DNA from: a virus
Length of the DNA stretch: 25,558 bases
Strand: one strand, 5' to 3'
IMG/VR virus record: IMGVR_UViG_3300027848_000088
Coordinates: 1-25,558 of that record
The notes below the pieces were generated by a model. The model was not told where the DNA came from and did not search any database. It worked only from the letters and a program-made list of their open reading frames with translations. How positions within the stretch are numbered: position 1 is the first letter of the stretch; every line of letters begins with the position of its first letter. The translations under genes and the position numbers were made by a program. Positions 8,656-15,175 of this stretch are shown here, one piece after another.

Positions 8656-8935
8656 TGTCTTGATCCATAAAAATGAATATAGGTGTCTTAGGACCCATAT
8701 AAGCTCCTTGGACATTGAACTCAAAGAACTCCATAGCATCTTTATAAGGCATGTCTTTCGATAGCTCCTTGACCACTAAGCTTGCATCGTACAGGGCTAC
8801 CCATTCCTCTTCTCGCAAGGTCATGCCCACTACACAGTGATCAAATCCCTTGGCTAACAATACCTCGTCATCTACAGCGCTAATGCGACTAAGTAAATTA
8901 TTTTTCAAAATATATACCCCCCCCTGTTTAAACAC
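8645..8935 (-). CDS. small hypothetical protein with GTG start
   Basis: A 96-residue acidic protein, not recognised. It contains ISAVDDEVLLAKGFDHCVVG and a C-terminal part ending MDQDSDA. The open frame extends to a TTG at 8983, but the GTG at 8935 has AGGA at a good six-base distance (ATAGGAACGTTCGTG), so I start there. The first codons GTG TTT AAA CAG contain a copy of the recurring GTTTAAAC palindrome, placing that site on the translation start. It overlaps the winged-helix gene by 11 bases. Confidence 0.6.
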   Translation of the reverse strand: MFKQGGVYILKNNLLSRISAVDDEVLLAKGFDHCVVGMTLREEEWVALYDASLVVKELSKDMPYKDAMEFFEFNVQGAYMGPKTPIFIFMDQDSDA

Positions 8936-9092
8936 GAACGTTCCTATAGGGGGTATTTTGCATGGAATGTGGTGGGGAGTCAAGGGGCGAGAACGATTGG
9001 GGGGAGGGGTGTGTGAATGAGAACGATTGGTTGGGGGAAATGTGATGGGATGTGGGAATTACCATGTATAGAGGTTGATGGACACACGGCTC

Positions 9093-9110
9093 AAAAAGGG
9101 GTGTGCCCCC
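9093..9110 (-). terminator. weak intrinsic terminator candidate
   Basis: On the minus strand GGGGGCACACCCC is followed by TTTTT. The stem is only four or five pairs, but all G-C. It would attenuate transcripts coming from the small terminase gene 400 bases upstream. Confidence 0.35.
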
Positions 9111-9239
9111 ACGGTGGGTCACCAGCCTAGCCAATCACCAAGCCGTACCCCTCAAGCGTAGGCATAGAGGCTCAGGCCACAGGCATAGCCTGATTAGTTA
9201 CAAGGTCATGGCTTGGTTGTGAGCTTAGTTTCGGTGAAG

Positions 9240-9278
9240 GTTTAAACAGGTTGTGTAAACAGGTCGTTTAAACATTGA
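9240..9278. repeat. three tandem 13-base units with GTTTAAAC
   Basis: GTTTAAACAGGTT, GTGTAAACAGGTC and GTTTAAACATTGA start at 9240, 9253 and 9266, exactly 13 bases apart. Units one and three carry the perfect octamer, and unit two has one changed base. The regular spacing points to cooperative protein binding. Confidence 0.7.
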
Positions 9279-9312
9279 ATTACTCAAGCCTGACACCCAA
9301 AAAATTTCAGCA

Positions 9313-9328
9313 CCTATGAGCTCATAGG
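9313..9328. promoter_or_regulatory. 16-base perfect palindrome
   Basis: CCTATGAGCTCATAGG reads identically on both strands. It lies in non-coding DNA near two further inverted repeats, so an operator role is plausible. No T-run follows, so it is not a terminator. Confidence 0.4.
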
Positions 9329-9380
9329 GGAAATGACAGGCTGTTTATACAGCTGACAGAGGTCACCTCATAGCCTCTAT

Positions 9381-9458
9381 ATAACCTGAAGTTATGTAAC
9401 CTAAGTGTTTTCCCGTGTTTATTGGCACTTTGACCTTATATCCATAACCTGTAGTTAT
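9381..9458. promoter_or_regulatory. pair of operator-like inverted repeats
   Basis: ATAACCTGAAGTTAT (9381-9395) and ATAACCTGTAGTTAT (9444-9458) share arms ATAAC/GTTAT around CTGWA and lie 63 bases apart, near six helical turns. This looks like two sites for one dimeric regulator. The binding protein is unknown. Confidence 0.45.
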
Positions 9459-9517
9459 ATAGCCTTACACACCTACAACAGGCACATGCACCTAAGTCAT
9501 TGATATGCAAGGGATTG

Positions 9518-10099
9518 TTAATGCTTGGTCACTGCATCAAGTAGAGCCAAGTGTTTGCTTAGTTCGTCTTTGAGTGTCTCGGCGGATATATTTTCCACTG
9601 TCTTCTCTACTCTGTCAGTGAACATACTCACCGCTTTGCCCATCAGCTCTAGAGCCTTTAGCTTATGACCATCATGATCCATCTCTCTACTATGCTTGAG
9701 TAACTCTTCCATAACATGGCGTCTCATCGCCTGCTCGTCATTAATCAAAGAGTTCTCACTCTTGCTCAGACTAGCATCTAGTAAGGCTCTTACTTTGGGG
9801 TCTGATGCAGTCCTGTGTGCATTACTAGCAATAGTTCCCTCGTTAGTCGTGTTTGGCTTATACGCTTGTTTGTATGCTTCCCTATTACTCATGCCTTGTA
9901 CTATGTAATGAACAAACATTCTTTGCTTTGCTGTGAGCTTACCTTTTTCTTTAGTTGTACCAGTAGGCTTGCTGTCTGTACGCCTTAGCGTGTCAGTTGT
10001 ACGCCCGACCATTGTTCGCATCTGCTCACTAGAGTAATCGGGCTTTATGTCATGAGAATGGTTCTCAATTGCATCTTCTGTGTTGACTACTTGTTTCAT
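9518..10099 (-). CDS. terminase small subunit
   Basis: A 193-residue protein. After a polar N-terminus, LTAKQRMFVHYIVQGMSNRE followed by AYKQAY is the typical opening of the small-terminase helix-turn-helix. Further on come NAHRTASDPKVRALLDA and a helical C-terminal part suited to oligomerisation. It recognises the packaging site and recruits the large subunit. The open frame reaches a GTG at 10162, but the ATG at 10099 with GAGG upstream starts a more natural protein. Unusually, about 1.1 kb, including two small genes and a 0.58 kb gap, separates it from the large subunit. Confidence 0.8.
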   Translation of the reverse strand: MKQVVNTEDAIENHSHDIKPDYSSEQMRTMVGRTTDTLRRTDSKPTGTTKEKGKLTAKQRMFVHYIVQGMSNREAYKQAYKPNTTNEGTIASNAHRTASDPKVRALLDASLSKSENSLINDEQAMRRHVMEELLKHSREMDHDGHKLKALELMGKAVSMFTDRVEKTVENISAETLKDELSKHLALLDAVTKH

Positions 10100-10242
10100 C
10101 TTGTTTGAACCTCTGTGTGGTTTATGTGCAACAGCCGTTCGTTCTGCTGTCGTTCTATGCACCTAGTTTAAACGACCGTCTTCCATTTTGCAAAACCCCG
10201 TCTTCCAAACATAGAAACACCATAACAGTGTAATTGTTCAAA

Positions 10243-10268
10243 TAGTGCTTGCACTACTGTTTAAACAG
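10243..10268. promoter_or_regulatory. two adjacent palindromes, likely operator
   Basis: TAGTGCTTGCACTA (10243-10256) is directly followed by CTGTTTAAACAG (10257-10268). Both are perfect inverted repeats. The second is an extended copy of the recurring octamer. The location between divergent operons favours a control site. Confidence 0.45.
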
Positions 10269-10580
10269 GCGCACAATTTAATCTCAGTATTCGTTCTTTA
10301 CTTACCCACTTCGGTGGCGCACCTGACAGCGATACGATCAGGTTGGACAGAGAGCCTAGTACCCTCAAGAGTCCACTCAGCACAGTAGCTAAGCGAGTCC
10401 GTAAAGCATCCTAGTATCTTCGAGAACGGGGGCGGTCGTAATCCAGTGTGCAAGTACCCAACAGCCAGACAGCAACCGACATACCGAATTGAGGCGATCA
10501 ACTGATTTATCAGGTTTCATACTAGGTGGGCATGCGCATAGGCATTTGATTGAGGGTGCTTTGTTATTCGATAAGTATTT

Positions 10581-10608
10581 AGTAGTGAGTTCGGGAGAGC
10601 TTACTACT
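10581..10608 (+). other. nine-pair hairpin in the early leader
   Basis: AGTAGTGAG pairs with CTTACTACT around a ten-base loop containing GGGAGAG, which resembles the early RBS. No T-run follows. It could be a leader RNA structure or decoy; function unknown. Confidence 0.45.
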
Positions 10609-10624
10609 GAGTGCAACATCAACC

Positions 10625-10649
10625 GCCCATCACCTTTCAGGTGGCGGGC
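10625..10649 (+). other. leader hairpin before first early gene
   Basis: CACCT-TTC-AGGTG with an outer GCCC/GGGC pairing ends seven bases before the SD GGAGAG of the gene at 10668. Comparable hairpins precede the genes at 11080 and 23169. They may stabilise the 5' end of messages. Confidence 0.45.
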
Positions 10650-10667
10650 TTCCAACGGAGAGTAAAC

Positions 10668-10934
10668 ATGAAAACAGCATTCAGTGAAGAGAGCGTCAAG
10701 TTCGTGCCACAACTTGCATCGAGCAACGGTGTGCCATCAGTCCTGTGGACAGCGTGGGAATGGCATGAAGGTGCTTGGGTACACAGCTCGAAGTTCTTTA
10801 TGTCCCTGACAGCAACGAAAGATCAGATTGTGCAAGCCTTCAACATTATGCAGTGGGAGTACGAGGCAGACGAGCAAGCCAACCAACAAATGAAAGATGC
10901 CGAGGGCGCTTGGGAAGACAACGGTTGTTATTAA
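10668..10934 (+). CDS. small early protein, unknown
   Basis: An 88-residue protein, first of the early operon. It is tryptophan-rich (VLWTAWEWHEGAW) with an acidic, Gln-rich helical end (EYEADEQANQQMKDAEGAWE). No family recognised and no membrane segment. The ATG at 10668 has CGGAGAG seven bases upstream; an upstream GTG-like extension to 10611 would run through the leader hairpin and is rejected. Promoter-proximal phage early genes often encode host takeover or anti-defence factors, but nothing here shows that directly. Confidence 0.65.
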   Translation: MKTAFSEESVKFVPQLASSNGVPSVLWTAWEWHEGAWVHSSKFFMSLTATKDQIVQAFNIMQWEYEADEQANQQMKDAEGAWEDNGCY

Positions 10935-10941
10935 CGAGGGC

Positions 10942-11006
10942 GATAGACGCCAATCAGGATAGACGCCCAACTGACGAGACCGATAGGTCGAAACCCCCTC
11001 GGGGGT
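10942..11006 (+). other. structured spacer with direct repeat and two hairpins
   Basis: GATAGACGCC is repeated at 10942-10951 and 10958-10967. It is followed by the perfect hairpin GACC-GATA-GGTC (10978-10989) and ACCCC-CTCG-GGGGT (10993-11006). No T-run follows, so this is not a standard terminator. It may be an RNA processing or stability element. Confidence 0.4.
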
Positions 11007-11079
11007 CTTGGGATTAGCTCTAAGGGGCAGTCCGTTATCCGCACCCTTTCAGGGTCAACGTGGTTTTTGGAGAGAGAAT

Positions 11080-11346
11080 ATGAGAAAAATATACACCGAG
11101 GAAGTTGGTAATCGTGAAGTTCGTGTTTATCGTGACACTGAGTGGCACGATCACATCGTAAAATACTTTGTAGATGGTCAGCACATTACAGAGGCAAACA
11201 GCCATCACTATGATGACAAACATGACGCCCTAGACACAGCCAAGCAATGGCTGTGGCAGGGGCAATCTCGGTGGGTTCAAACAACCGAGCAATACTTTAA
11301 AGCTTTAGCTAACAACAAAGAGAATGACATTAAAGAATATGTATAA
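11080..11346 (+). CDS. small early protein, unknown
   Basis: An 88-residue protein with a beta-rich start (RKIYTEEVGNREVRVYRD) and a charged His/Asp-rich middle (EANSHHYDDKHDALDTAKQW). No family recognised; no Cys and no membrane segment. It starts at the ATG at 11080, preceded by GGAGAGAG, the standard early RBS. A five-pair hairpin (ACCCT-TTC-AGGGT, 11043-11055) lies upstream. The open frame extends to 11008 but without an RBS. Confidence 0.65.
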   Translation: MRKIYTEEVGNREVRVYRDTEWHDHIVKYFVDGQHITEANSHHYDDKHDALDTAKQWLWQGQSRWVQTTEQYFKALANNKENDIKEYV

Positions 11347-11373
11347 AACTTAACATAATTAGCGGAGAGTGTG

Positions 11374-11601
11374 ATGAAAATACTAACACCTGCAGGACTG
11401 AATTATCTTGAACAGTTCTTAATCAGTGTCGTTGAGGACTATGACGAACACGACCCACAGGCGTGGGCAAGCCACGCCGAAGCAGTACAGATGACCACAC
11501 GAAAGGGTGATGACATCATCATCGAAGTGAGGCAATCTGAATCGATCTCAGGTCGACCTGAGACTTTGACTATCCCCGCAAAATACTTTGCAAACTTTTA
11601 A
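11374..11601 (+). CDS. small acidic early protein, unknown
   Basis: A 75-residue protein with a helical N-terminus (LTPAGLNYLEQFLISVVEDY), an acidic middle and a C-terminal strand (DDIIIEVRQSES, then RPETLTIPAKYFANF). The family is not recognised. I use the ATG at 11374 with GCGGAGAG at good distance, rather than the GTG three bases earlier, which is too close to the SD. It lies in a tight run of small genes, so it is co-transcribed with its neighbours. Confidence 0.6.
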   Translation: MKILTPAGLNYLEQFLISVVEDYDEHDPQAWASHAEAVQMTTRKGDDIIIEVRQSESISGRPETLTIPAKYFANF

Positions 11602-11610
11602 GAGAGCATT

Positions 11611-12039
11611 ATGAAAGCAATCAAAATTACACAGGAAAACTCGTCGCAGATCGAGCAAGCACTGCGCGAAGTCAACCTTGGGGCGAGGGCTCACACGTAC
11701 ACCTTAGCTAGCGACATCGCCGATTTGGCTAGCTTTGGTGAGGGCGCATGCGTGAATTTACTAAGCGCCAAGAAGCATTTTGCAGGAGGGGTAATAATTG
11801 CCACGAGCGGCAAGGCTGTGCCAAAGTCTTACAAATATCGGCGAGAAGCCACACGGGTCAAAATTGAAAGGCGGTCGGCTGACTGGTACCTGACGGAAGT
11901 GACCGCAACCTTTATATATACCGCTGGCGGTGGAAAAACCCTTGTCTTAACAGCCGAGCAGGATGCACGAGCAGTCGAAAAATTCCGCTCACAATATTTC
12001 ATTTCACAACTGGAAAAAAATGACGTTTATCGTGACTGA
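11611..12039 (+). CDS. hypothetical early protein
   Basis: A 142-residue soluble protein of mixed alpha/beta pattern. It has no Cys pair or membrane segment apart from one Cys near residue 47. Segments IEQALREVNLGARAHTYTLA and KIERRSADWYLTEVTATF are well formed but match no family I know. The C-terminus is helical and basic/acidic. It begins nine bases after the previous stop with AGAGAG as RBS. The last 20 bases overlap a possible tiny reading frame starting at 12020. Confidence 0.6.
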   Translation: MKAIKITQENSSQIEQALREVNLGARAHTYTLASDIADLASFGEGACVNLLSAKKHFAGGVIIATSGKAVPKSYKYRREATRVKIERRSADWYLTEVTATFIYTAGGGKTLVLTAEQDARAVEKFRSQYFISQLEKNDVYRD

Positions 12040-12106
12040 TGAAGATGACTACGGTCACCCGATCATAGAGCGGTGGCAGATCAAAGACTTGCGGACATTT
12101 AACTAA
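12020..12106 (+). CDS. possible 28-residue overlapping small protein
   Basis: An ATG at 12020 inside the end of the previous gene opens a 28-codon frame (MTFIVTDEDDYGHPIIERWQ onward) ending at TAA 12104-12106, just before the next RBS. The SD is weak (GGA, then six A). Its position exactly fills the gap between two genes and its sequence is protein-like, but chance is possible. Confidence 0.35.
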   Translation: MTFIVTDEDDYGHPIIERWQIKDLRTFN

Positions 12107-12126
12107 CACCATACAGGAGAGAGATC

Positions 12127-12357
12127 ATGGGTAAATATTCGGTTTTAATGACAATCAATCAGTACGTTGAAGTAGAGGCAGAGTCAGCGTTCCAAGCCGC
12201 AGACGTGGCGCATAAAGAGTTTAGAGAGGGCAAGCATGCTGTCAATAGTGAGTACCCACTTTTTGTATGTGATGAATGCGACTTAATTGACGAGGATGGA
12301 AATCTAGAGATTGACCTCGATGGTGGGCTTAGTTCTTACGGAGAATCACATGAGTGA
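12127..12357 (+). CDS. small acidic protein, DpnD/PcfM-like pattern
   Basis: A 76-residue protein, strongly acidic towards the C-terminus (DECDLIDEDGNLEIDLDGG). The first 40 residues (KYSVLMTINQYVEVEAESAF then QAADVAHKEF) follow the strand-strand-helix pattern of DpnD/PcfM-like and similar small phage proteins, in which a VEVEAES strand leads into a helix. That likeness is by eye. The biochemical role of the family is not established. RBS AGGAGAGAGATC precedes the ATG. The end overlaps the next gene by eight bases. Confidence 0.6.
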   Translation: MGKYSVLMTINQYVEVEAESAFQAADVAHKEFREGKHAVNSEYPLFVCDECDLIDEDGNLEIDLDGGLSSYGESHE

Positions 12358-12523
12358 CTATGACGCAGTGGGCATTTGCGAGGGCTTTGTTGAGGCTGAG
12401 TCAAGAGACCAAGTGTTGGAGGCTTGGCAACACTTAGCCAAGACTGGCTTGGCGTGGCGTTTACAAGGGTGGTTCGGTCGAACCGCTGATATATTAATCA
12501 ACGAGGGTTTAATTGAGGGGTAA
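12350..12523 (+). CDS. small early protein, unknown
   Basis: A 57-residue protein with AVGICEGFVEAESRDQVLEA as its clearest segment, a probable beta-alpha unit, then LAKTGLAWRLQGWFGRTAD. No family recognised. The ATG at 12350 has CGGAGAAT upstream inside the previous gene and overlaps its end, indicating coupling. A longer frame to 12311 lacks an RBS. Confidence 0.6.
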   Translation: MSDYDAVGICEGFVEAESRDQVLEAWQHLAKTGLAWRLQGWFGRTADILINEGLIEG

Positions 12524-12543
12524 CACCCCATTGGAGAGAGATC

Positions 12544-12759
12544 ATGGCACGATTAGCAACGAGAAAGAACGGTGAAAAGTACGTCAGTGATGACTGGGAC
12601 GGTGATGATGTCCTGTCGGTGGCTGACGACCTTGAGGTTAACCTGACACCTGAACAGGTCGAGGCAGTCTTAACCCTGATGGCGAAGAGCTTTGATGCCA
12701 CCATCGGCATCAACTGGGACGTGATTGAAATTTGTATACAAACAGTTTTAGGAGAATGA
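12544..12759 (+). CDS. small acidic early protein, unknown
   Basis: A 71-residue protein with VSDDWDGDDVLSVADDLEVN, then LTPEQVEAVLTLMAKSFD and INWDVIEICIQTVL. The pattern is an all-helical acidic domain that I recall in early regions of other phages as a hypothetical family, without known function. The RBS GGAGAGAGATC is identical to that of the gene at 12127. Net charge is clearly negative. Confidence 0.65.
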   Translation: MARLATRKNGEKYVSDDWDGDDVLSVADDLEVNLTPEQVEAVLTLMAKSFDATIGINWDVIEICIQTVLGE

Positions 12760-12761
12760 CC

Positions 12762-12947
12762 ATGCCTGTTTACACTATCACAGCAACACGGTCGCAAGAG
12801 GTTGTTGCCCGTGTCTTTGCGGTCGATGAAGACCATTTGGACGATGCAGTAGCAGACCTTGCGCCTGATGATTTTACTGTCATCACCACAGACGAGGTGG
12901 AGGATTTCAATTTTGAACAAGACTTCGAGGTGCCTGATGAATACTGA
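12762..12947 (+). CDS. very acidic small protein, unknown
   Basis: A 61-residue protein with about 18 Asp/Glu and only two Arg and no Lys. The start PVYTITATRSQEVVARVFAV, then DEDHLDDAVADL, gives a strand-strand-helix pattern like the gene at 12127, and the end is a run of acidic and aromatic residues (DEVEDFNFEQDFEVPDEY). Such charge is reminiscent of DNA-mimic proteins, but the family is not recognised. ATG at 12762 follows AGGAGAATGACC. The end overlaps the next gene by 11 bases. Confidence 0.65.
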   Translation: MPVYTITATRSQEVVARVFAVDEDHLDDAVADLAPDDFTVITTDEVEDFNFEQDFEVPDEY

Positions 12948-13194
12948 CAACAGAGAGCAGTTCGATATCACCGACCATTTCATCTCGCCCTACTATCTTG
13001 AGGGTTTGGTGAGCGGTGGTTGCCAAGACTTAAGCGAAGAGTCAACTAGACACCTGTCGGTGTGGTGGGATGCCACCAACATCCACGGGTGTGTGTTTAA
13101 ACACAGCCCCGAGTTACATGACGCCATCTGTGAAATAGATCGTGTCCCAACCCAATGTGTAAAACTTGAAAGACTAATTGAGAGAAAATCATGA
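12937..13194 (+). CDS. small early protein, unknown
   Basis: An 85-residue protein (NTDNREQFDITDHFISPYYL onward) with Cys at three places and a hydrophilic C-terminus. No family recognised. The ATG at 12937 has GAGG six bases upstream within the end of the previous gene, and the stop overlaps the next ATG (ATGA), so it is translationally linked on both sides. A GTTTAAAC copy, extended to GTGTTTAAACAC (13093-13104), lies within the coding sequence. Confidence 0.6.
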   Translation: MNTDNREQFDITDHFISPYYLEGLVSGGCQDLSEESTRHLSVWWDATNIHGCVFKHSPELHDAICEIDRVPTQCVKLERLIERKS

Positions 13195-13757
13195 ACAGAG
13201 AAGAATGGCTAGAATCAGCAGTGGCTGAAGTTCGCCCCCTATTCACCGTGTTTGGCTCACCCTTACCTAAGCAGATTCGGGTGACGTGCGGCTTTCCCAG
13301 TCGCAACGCTCGGTCACGCTTGCGCTCGGTCGGTGAGCACTGGAGCCCAAAGGCATCGTCTGATGGGACTCATGAGATTTTAATCTCACCAGTTCTTAGC
13401 GCAAGCTTGGACGTGCTCGGCACTTTGGTGCATGAGCTGTGCCACGCATCAACCGATGGGGATGGTCACGGGGCAAGGTTCACCCGACTGGCTCGTAAGA
13501 TGAGCCTTGAGGGCAAGCCCACAGAAACAACGGCAGGAGACAAGTTCAAGACTGCCTTTGCAGACTTGTTGGATGGGCTCGGCATGTACCCCCACGCAAA
13601 ATTAAACGTGGGCTTTGACAAAAAGACGCAATCAACACGCATGCACAAGGCATCGTGCCAACACTGTGGCTACACCATCCGCCTGTCTCAGAAATGGGCG
13701 AACGTGGGCATCCCACAATGCCCCGACACCGATCACGGTGCATTAACACTTGAATAA
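13191..13757 (+). CDS. SprT-like zinc metalloprotein
   Basis: A 188-residue protein with the SprT/Spartan-type active site: HELCH at residues 81-85 with a third His ligand at 93 (GDGHGARF), preceded by the hydrophobic helix LDVLGTLV. A C-terminal CQHCG knuckle and a later Cys resemble the zinc ribbon of SprT proteins, though one of the usual four cysteines is not evident. Eukaryotic relatives cut proteins crosslinked to DNA; the role in phage is unknown. It overlaps the upstream gene as ATGA and precedes the CobS/CobT-like genes, with which it may act. Confidence 0.85.
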   Translation: MNREEWLESAVAEVRPLFTVFGSPLPKQIRVTCGFPSRNARSRLRSVGEHWSPKASSDGTHEILISPVLSASLDVLGTLVHELCHASTDGDGHGARFTRLARKMSLEGKPTETTAGDKFKTAFADLLDGLGMYPHAKLNVGFDKKTQSTRMHKASCQHCGYTIRLSQKWANVGIPQCPDTDHGALTLE

Positions 13758-13774
13758 AATCTCAGGAGAGAGAA

Positions 13775-15166
13775 ATGATTGACCTTACAGAACAAGACCT
13801 CGCATTACTTCCGCTCAAGCGTTTAAACGGGGCGTTGAAAATTGCGATTGACGAAGTGGTAGCAACCAAAGAAGAGGCTGTCCTAAAATTAGGGCGACTC
13901 ATCGCTCAGGGCTTGATCACTTTGCAGGACGTGAAAAACGCCCCTGTGATAACTGCACCTGTGCCGTCCATGGACTCGCAGGACGCCATATGGGAGCGTC
14001 TCTCAGAGCTTGCGGGAGTCGTTAAAGACCTGAACCAAACGAGTGATGCTCACACGGACAGCATTGAAAGCGTGAACATATCAATGAGTCAAATCGCTCA
14101 GGCATCAAAAGAGCCCGTGGACATCAGCCGGCATGTTCAGGCGGAAGTCAGTAGGATGTTTGACAGCTTTAAAGAAGTGACCCCAGTCGAGCGCATGAAA
14201 GAGGTGGCGGCTGACTTACCAGTCTTCACCCTGATGACAGCAGGGAGCATCTTTCCTGACTGCGTCTACGTTGACGAAGACAAGACGGTGGACTTTTCTA
14301 GCATGGAAGTGGCGGTTTGGAATGACCCACAAGCTCCTCTGTTAGTCGAGGATTATGTCTTCAAGCCCGAGCACTTGCATCAAGCTTTGGTTGCCCTTGA
14401 TGACCCCGTGCCTGACAATGTTTGGTTGGCGGGTGAGCGGGGCACAGGCAAGACTGAGTTCGTAACGCAAATCGCTTCACGCCTTGGCCGCAGATTGTTT
14501 CGTGTCAACTTTGACGAAGCCCTTGAACGGGCTGACTTCATCGGGGCAAACACCATTGAGAACGGCTCAGTCGTGTGGAAAGCCGGTATCATTGCTCAAG
14601 CCATTCAGCATGCGGGTTCGATCGTTCTACTGGACGAGGTGGGGTTCGCCCGTGCCCAGTCAATTGCGGTGTTGCATTCGTTGACCGAACGATCAGCCAA
14701 CCGTGCTTTGGTTGTAAATGAAACTAGTGAGAAGATTCGGGTTGCTCAGTACGTCAGCTTTTTCGCTTGCGACAATTCAAACGGTCATGGCGATGAGTCA
14801 GGCAACTTTGCAGGGGTTCGAGATCAAAACACAGCGTTCTTAGATCGGTTCGGGTTTACCCTTGAGTTCCAGTATCTGCCTGTTGACGCTGAAGCCAAGC
14901 TCATTGCCAGTCGCACAGGTCTGAGCGCATTACGGTCTAAAGCATTGGTTAAGTTTGCCTCTGTGGCTCGTGAGGCGGCTCGTGGTGGCACGTTAACGCA
15001 ACCACCAAGCCTTAGACAACTGTTTGCCCTCGCAAGGGCTGTAAAGAAGGGCATTCCAATTCGGGTCGCATTTCAATCGACCATCGTTAACAAGTACCCA
15101 AGCGAATGCGCTCCCGAATTAATCGGGGCGTTTAACGCAACCATCGTGCCACAAAATTTTATCTAG
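13775..15166 (+). CDS. CobS/MoxR-like AAA+ ATPase
   Basis: A 463-residue protein. An N-terminal helical region (1-140) precedes an AAA+ core with Walker A GERGTGKT at 220-227 and Walker B IVLLDE at 283-288, followed by sensor and arginine-bearing segments such as QNTAFLDRFGFTLEF. That order is typical of the CobS/MoxR group, in which AAA+ rings work with VWA proteins. Cobalt chelatase is the namesake, but phage CobS homologues occur without a cobalamin pathway, and none is seen here. RBS CAGGAGAGAG precedes the ATG. The downstream HExxH and VWA genes are its likely partners. It contains GTTTAAAC at 13821. Confidence 0.85.
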   Translation: MIDLTEQDLALLPLKRLNGALKIAIDEVVATKEEAVLKLGRLIAQGLITLQDVKNAPVITAPVPSMDSQDAIWERLSELAGVVKDLNQTSDAHTDSIESVNISMSQIAQASKEPVDISRHVQAEVSRMFDSFKEVTPVERMKEVAADLPVFTLMTAGSIFPDCVYVDEDKTVDFSSMEVAVWNDPQAPLLVEDYVFKPEHLHQALVALDDPVPDNVWLAGERGTGKTEFVTQIASRLGRRLFRVNFDEALERADFIGANTIENGSVVWKAGIIAQAIQHAGSIVLLDEVGFARAQSIAVLHSLTERSANRALVVNETSEKIRVAQYVSFFACDNSNGHGDESGNFAGVRDQNTAFLDRFGFTLEFQYLPVDAEAKLIASRTGLSALRSKALVKFASVAREAARGGTLTQPPSLRQLFALARAVKKGIPIRVAFQSTIVNKYPSECAPELIGAFNATIVPQNFI

Positions 15167-15175
15167 GAGAGTGCC

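Larger units (their letters stand above)
8936..9517. promoter_or_regulatory. 582-base non-coding region between small terminase and late genes
   Basis: No convincing gene. It holds a G-rich stretch with four G-runs (8974-9009), a direct repeat GAGAACGATTGG at 8989-9000 and 9019-9030, and a weak minus-strand terminator (9093-9110). It also holds three tandem 13-base units carrying GTTTAAAC (9240-9278), a 16-base perfect palindrome (9313-9328) and two copies of ATAACCTGWAGTTAT (9381-9395 and 9444-9458). Such density suggests protein-binding sites controlling the late operon, or a packaging or replication site. Confidence 0.5.
10100..10667. promoter_or_regulatory. divergent regulatory region without genes
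   Basis: It separates the late minus-strand operon from the early plus-strand operon. Open frames here lack RBS and overlap each other, so I call none. It contains two GTTTAAAC sites (10166-10173 and 10259-10266), two abutting palindromes (10243-10268), a small hairpin with UUCG loop near 10309-10320 and a nine-pair hairpin at 10581-10608. A leader hairpin (10625-10649) lies just before the first early gene. Promoters for both directions should be here; a weak plus-strand candidate is TTGATT at 10546 with GATAAG at 10570. Confidence 0.5.

Noticed and set aside
8928-9134. 68-residue minus-strand reading frame in the gap
   Set aside because: Low-complexity Pro/Ser/His sequence arising from G/C-rich repeats, no ribosome site, and overlap with a better-supported gene start.
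10298-10712. Overlapping minus-strand frames in the divergent region
   Set aside because: No SD, unlikely composition, and they overlap each other and the first early gene; the region looks regulatory.
12498-12983. 161-residue minus-strand frame
   Set aside because: It lies opposite several short coupled genes that each have good ribosome sites, and has no site of its own or recognisable domain.
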